DNA of 8,671 nucleotides, from assembly GCA_016295375.1 (NCBI GenBank), contig JAEDLI010000103.1:1-8671 (forward strand). The letters run 5' to 3'. The DNA is from Fibrobacter sp. GTDB lineage: Bacteria; Fibrobacterota; Fibrobacteria; Fibrobacterales; Fibrobacteraceae. The first letter of the stretch is position 1. The number at the start of each line of letters is the position of its first letter. Shown piece by piece: positions 7,476 through 8,671 of this stretch. A model generated the notes under the pieces. The model saw only the letters and a list, made by a program, of their open reading frames with translations, did no database searches and was not told where the DNA came from. Position numbers and translations under genes: made by a program.

Positions 7476-7938
7476 CGTCGCCCTCCGTCAAACCTTCTCC
7501 GTAGAACGCAGCATCGAATGCGGCAATCGCATCGTCCGATTGCAGACCATACTTGGCATTGAAGCGTTCCGGATTCCATAGTTCAAGAGTTTTACCGCTA
7601 GCTTGTACGTAAAGGACTTCACCCTTCAGCTCAGCATACTCCAACAAGATCTTTGGAAGTAAAATGCGGTTCTGGCCATCCAACTCCACCACGGTGGGAG
7701 CGAGGCCTCTCCGAACTAGGTCGGCTTGACGGCGGTCGGACCGGCTGTCCAGGTCCGCCATGAACTTTTCGTATTCCGGCAAGGTAAACAACCGGAGAGT
7801 CTGGTTCGGGCCACGGGTGACCACGAATTCATCCCCTTCGGTCGGCCCAAGCTGACGACGGAATTCCCTGGGGAAGGAGGACCTTCCCTTTCCATCGATA
7901 GCCGTCTGGGCTTGACCTATGAAAGACGTAAAGTTCAT
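7462..7938 (-). CDS. mraZ: MraZ, transcriptional regulator of the dcw operon
   Basis: MraZ is a DNA-binding protein with two tandem AbrB-like (SpoVT-type) swapped-hairpin domains that forms a ring-shaped oligomer. In E. coli it represses its own operon. From ATG 7938 the product is 158 residues, close to the family norm. The first half carries FIGQAQTAIDGKGRSSFP (6-23) with the DxKGR signature at 15-19. The second half carries LDGQNRILLP (86-95), the matching motif of repeat two. The frame is open up to a GTG at 7992, but that extension would read through the repeat array and promoter element, and families normally start just before FxG, so I prefer 7938. An ATG at 7953 is a second alternative. 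No Shine-Dalgarno is evident before any of the three starts. It is the first gene of the operon and overlaps rsmH by 14 nt. Confidence 0.93.
   Translation of the reverse strand: MNFTSFIGQAQTAIDGKGRSSFPREFRRQLGPTEGDEFVVTRGPNQTLRLFTLPEYEKFMADLDSRSDRRQADLVRRGLAPTVVELDGQNRILLPKILLEYAELKGEVLYVQASGKTLELWNPERFNAKYGLQSDDAIAAFDAAFYGEGLTEGDDAKR
7481..7486 (-). promoter_or_regulatory. Ribosome binding site of rsmH
   Basis: GGAGGG on the minus strand, 5 nt upstream of the rsmH ATG at 7475 and inside the last codons of mraZ. It supports the overlapping start and translational coupling with mraZ. Confidence 0.75.
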
Positions 7939-7945
7939 ACTAGTT

Positions 7946-7992
7946 TGACACATTTTACCACAACACAGCACAAATATACCACTTTCTACCAC
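7946..7992 (-). promoter_or_regulatory. Probable MraZ operator: five GTG-type boxes at about 10-bp spacing
   Basis: On the minus strand upstream of mraZ, five hexamers begin at 7992 (GTGGTA), 7982 (GTGGTA), 7971 (GTGCTG), 7961 (GTGGTA) and 7951 (GTGTCA), so the spacings are 10, 11, 10 and 10 bp. Three are identical and the other two keep the GTG. MraZ proteins from other bacteria bind short direct repeats containing a GTG or TGGG core, one repeat per helical turn, just upstream of mraZ. Spacing, position and core all fit, so this is very likely the autoregulatory site. Box limits are my reading by eye. Confidence 0.8.
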
Positions 7993-8004
7993 TCCAGCAA
8001 CAAA
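7971..8004 (-). promoter_or_regulatory. Candidate mraZ promoter, Bacteroidota-like
   Basis: TATATTTG at 7978-7971 matches the TAnnTTTG -7 element described for Bacteroidota. TTG at 8000-7998 lies 19 bp upstream (TTTG at 8004-8001 is another choice), in the range expected for the -33 element. The same sequence also allows a weak sigma-70 reading, TTGCTG-16 bp-TATATT. Boxes 1 to 3 of the repeat array overlap this promoter and boxes 4 and 5 would lie around or just after the start site, an arrangement expected for repression. The transcription start would be near 7965, leaving a leader of about 25-30 nt. Whether this organism's sigma factor uses this consensus is an assumption. Confidence 0.5.
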
Positions 8005-8033
8005 AATTATGGATTTCTTACAAAATCCACCCC

Positions 8034-8064
8034 AAAAAGAACGACCGGACCACCAGCTCCGGCC
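8034..8064 (-). terminator. Rho-independent terminator-like hairpin just upstream of the mraZ promoter
   Basis: On the minus strand the arms 8064-8058 (GGCCGGA) and 8049-8043 (TCCGGTC) pair over 7 bp with one G-T wobble around an 8-nt loop. They are followed within a few bases by TCTTTTT (8040-8034). The T-run follows only on the minus strand, so the element would stop transcription coming from the right before the mraZ promoter. It could end transcription from the ORF6N-type gene or from the weak TATAAT site at 8134. Confidence 0.55.
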
Positions 8065-8128
8065 ACTTTCTAGTGAACATTTGTATATTAATGCAGAACT
8101 GCACCCACCCTTTCCGCTCTTCTATGTT

Positions 8129-8134
8129 ATTATA
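8129..8134 (-). promoter_or_regulatory. Isolated TATAAT, possible -10 element
   Basis: A perfect TATAAT on the minus strand at 8134-8129. No acceptable -35 hexamer lies 16-18 bp upstream; that stretch is taken by a GC hairpin. If active, transcription would start near 8122 and meet the terminator-like hairpin at 8064-8034, giving a leader of roughly 90 nt. In AT-rich sequence this could be chance. Confidence 0.2.
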
Positions 8135-8135
8135 A

Positions 8136-8153
8136 AGGGGGAAGCCTCCCCCT
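8136..8153. repeat. GC hairpin (7-bp perfect arms)
   Basis: AGGGGGA and TCCCCCT flank the 4-nt AGCC. On the minus strand it is followed by TTATAATAAC, too poor in T to be a convincing terminator. It resembles the AGGGGG/CCCCCT hairpin at 8281-8295, so both may be pieces of one dispersed intergenic element. Confidence 0.5.
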
Positions 8154-8190
8154 GATTGCAGCCTTGCTTCGTCGAATTACACCCCGCCAC

Positions 8191-8244
8191 TTTTCTCGTC
8201 ATCCTCGCGCAGGCGAGGATCCACTATCACCTTGGCGGGGACTT
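8191..8244. repeat. REP-like hairpin repeat, copy A
   Basis: Copy A of an approximately 54-bp direct repeat whose second copy starts 125 bp further right. It contains a perfect hairpin at 8201-8220, ATCCTCGC/GCGAGGAT with a 4-nt loop, followed by CCACTATCA and GCGGGGA. The form is that of the short palindromic intergenic repeats (REP type) found in many genomes. No gene is carried by it. Confidence 0.8.
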
Positions 8245-8274
8245 CTCTCCCTCAGCAAGTCTTCCATCACCCCC

Positions 8275-8295
8275 TCCCCTAGGGGGACACCCCCT
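8275..8295. repeat. G-run/C-run inverted repeats between the two REP-like copies
   Basis: TCCCC at 8275-8279 can pair with GGGGA in 8283-8287, and AGGGGG (8281-8286) can alternatively pair with CCCCCT (8290-8295) around the 3-nt ACA. The two pairings are mutually exclusive. The second echoes the hairpin at 8136-8153. The surrounding 8245-8315 is C-rich on the plus strand and has no believable gene. Confidence 0.5.
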
Positions 8296-8315
8296 AAAAC
8301 CCCCGCCCCGCGACC

Positions 8316-8369
8316 TTTTCTCATCATCCCCGCGAAGGCGGGGATCCACTATCATTTTAGCGGGGATTG
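8316..8369. repeat. REP-like hairpin repeat, copy B
   Basis: Second copy of the repeat at 8191-8244, in the same orientation. Its hairpin at 8326-8345 is ATCCCCGC/GCGGGGAT with loop GAAG. Compared with copy A, the fifth stem position changes from T-A to C-G on both arms, so pairing is kept. CCACTATCA and GCGGGGA follow as in copy A. A short related piece, GCGGGGATTC, sits at 8381-8390. Confidence 0.8.
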
Positions 8370-8474
8370 ACTGCAAAAATGCGGGGATTCAGCAGCGAAA
8401 TATTCGGAGCATCCAAGGTAATGGAACTGACCAGCTGCAAACCGACCGCAGCAACATCGCTTATCAAGAAACTG

Positions 8475-8669
8475 TTATCTTTTGAAATTATCGAGCCCGT
8501 CACCGCCCCAACTTGAAATCTCTACGAATGTATTGATGATGTTGATAGTTGTATGCGTTGCGACACGCCCTTTCAAAATTGTCGCAAGCATGTAGAGGCC
8601 GCGTTCAGTAAAAGCAGTCGGATTAACAGGACTGTATTTTAGCTTGGCAAGGTGGTCAAAATTTTTGAC
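8475..8669 (-). CDS. 3' end of an ORF6N/KilA-type DNA-binding protein gene, probably truncated (runs off the right edge)
   Basis: The minus strand is open from the window edge to TAA at 8477-8475, giving 64 residues. They include NPTAFTERGLYMLATILKG and then THTTINIINTFVEI. The pattern FTE-x-G-x-YMLA-x-(I/V)L followed by a helix ending in (R/T)F is the conserved end of the ORF6N domain, found in phage antirepressor-like and prophage-associated proteins. After FVEI the expected continuation (usually RE-L and a further helix) is replaced by SSWGGDGLDNFKR and a stop. The coding region is therefore probably damaged or truncated at its 3' end by the repeat region. ATG could lie right at the edge (a TGGTC at 8671 would need a preceding A), so the whole length cannot be judged. 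It is unrelated in function to the dcw cluster. Confidence 0.6.
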   Translation of the reverse strand, partial: VKNFDHLAKLKYSPVNPTAFTERGLYMLATILKGRVATHTTINIINTFVEISSWGGDGLDNFKR

Positions 8670-8671
8670 CA
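8653..8671. repeat. 19-bp perfect palindrome at the window edge
   Basis: TGGTCAAAA and TTTTGACCA are perfect inverted 9-bp arms around a single T. It lies within or at the very start of the ORF6N-type reading frame. It could be an operator-like site for a dimeric regulator, the inverted end of a longer element continuing past the edge, or chance within a coding sequence. Confidence 0.45.

Noticed and set aside
7939..7992. Longer mraZ start at GTG 7992
   Set aside because: The 18 extra codons coincide with the box array and the promoter element, and the MraZ family normally begins just before the FxG motif.
8191..8390. CRISPR array
   Set aside because: Only two full copies, palindromic, 71-bp gap between them, and no cas gene; better explained as REP-like repeats.
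8156..8485. Plus-strand small open frames across the repeat region
   Set aside because: They translate the REP-like repeats (for example IIPAKAGIHYH), a well-known source of false hypothetical proteins.
8357..8503. Minus-strand 48-residue frame starting GTG 8503 (VTGSIISKDNSFLISD and on)
   Set aside because: It looks somewhat protein-like but has no ribosome binding site or known domain, overlaps the ORF6N fragment and ends inside repeat copy B. It could be the out-of-frame remains of a gene; too weak to list.

Overview
The window is most of a bacterial division and cell wall (dcw) cluster. It lies entirely on the minus strand and reads from right to left: mraZ, rsmH, a short FtsL-like gene, ftsI (a PASTA-bearing penicillin-binding protein), murE, murF, ftsW and the first 91 codons of murG, which is cut by the left edge. 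The genes overlap by 1 to 14 nt, or are 22 nt apart in one case, so they look like one translationally coupled operon. Two genes that usually sit between murF and ftsW, mraY and murD, are absent here.

The organism is a diderm making meso-diaminopimelate peptidoglycan, judged from the DNPR motif of MurE. The FtsI with C-terminal PASTA repeats, the FtsW motif variants, a TAnnTTTG-like promoter element and the hairpin repeats of the type 'ATCCCCGCGAAGGCGGGGAT' suggest the Fibrobacterota/Bacteroidota (FCB) side of the tree, with Fibrobacter as my best guess. This is an inference from style, not a search result. Clear Shine-Dalgarno sequences (GGAGGG) precede rsmH and ftsI.

Layout: 1-274 murG (partial); 271-1440 ftsW; 1463-2866 murF; 2860-4287 murE; 4287-6194 ftsI; 6187-6501 ftsL-like; 6498-7475 rsmH; 7462-7938 mraZ; 7946-8004 promoter with an array of five GTG-type boxes about 10 bp apart, the probable MraZ operator; 8034-8064 a terminator-like hairpin shielding that promoter; 8136-8369 an intergenic region rich in GC hairpins, including two copies of a roughly 54-bp repeat; 8475-8669 the 3' end of an ORF6N/KilA-type (phage-associated) gene that runs off the right edge.

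How the genes work together: MurE and MurF add the third residue and the D-Ala-D-Ala dipeptide to UDP-MurNAc in the cytoplasm. MurG adds GlcNAc to lipid I. FtsW polymerises glycan from lipid II and FtsI crosslinks it at the septum, with the FtsL-like protein as a likely activator or scaffold. RsmH methylates 16S rRNA and MraZ probably represses the whole operon. The cluster itself is ordinary in content. The most interesting parts are the readable MraZ operator/promoter, the missing mraY-murD pair, the PASTA tail of FtsI and the repeat/ORF6N region at the right edge. I found no convincing new system.
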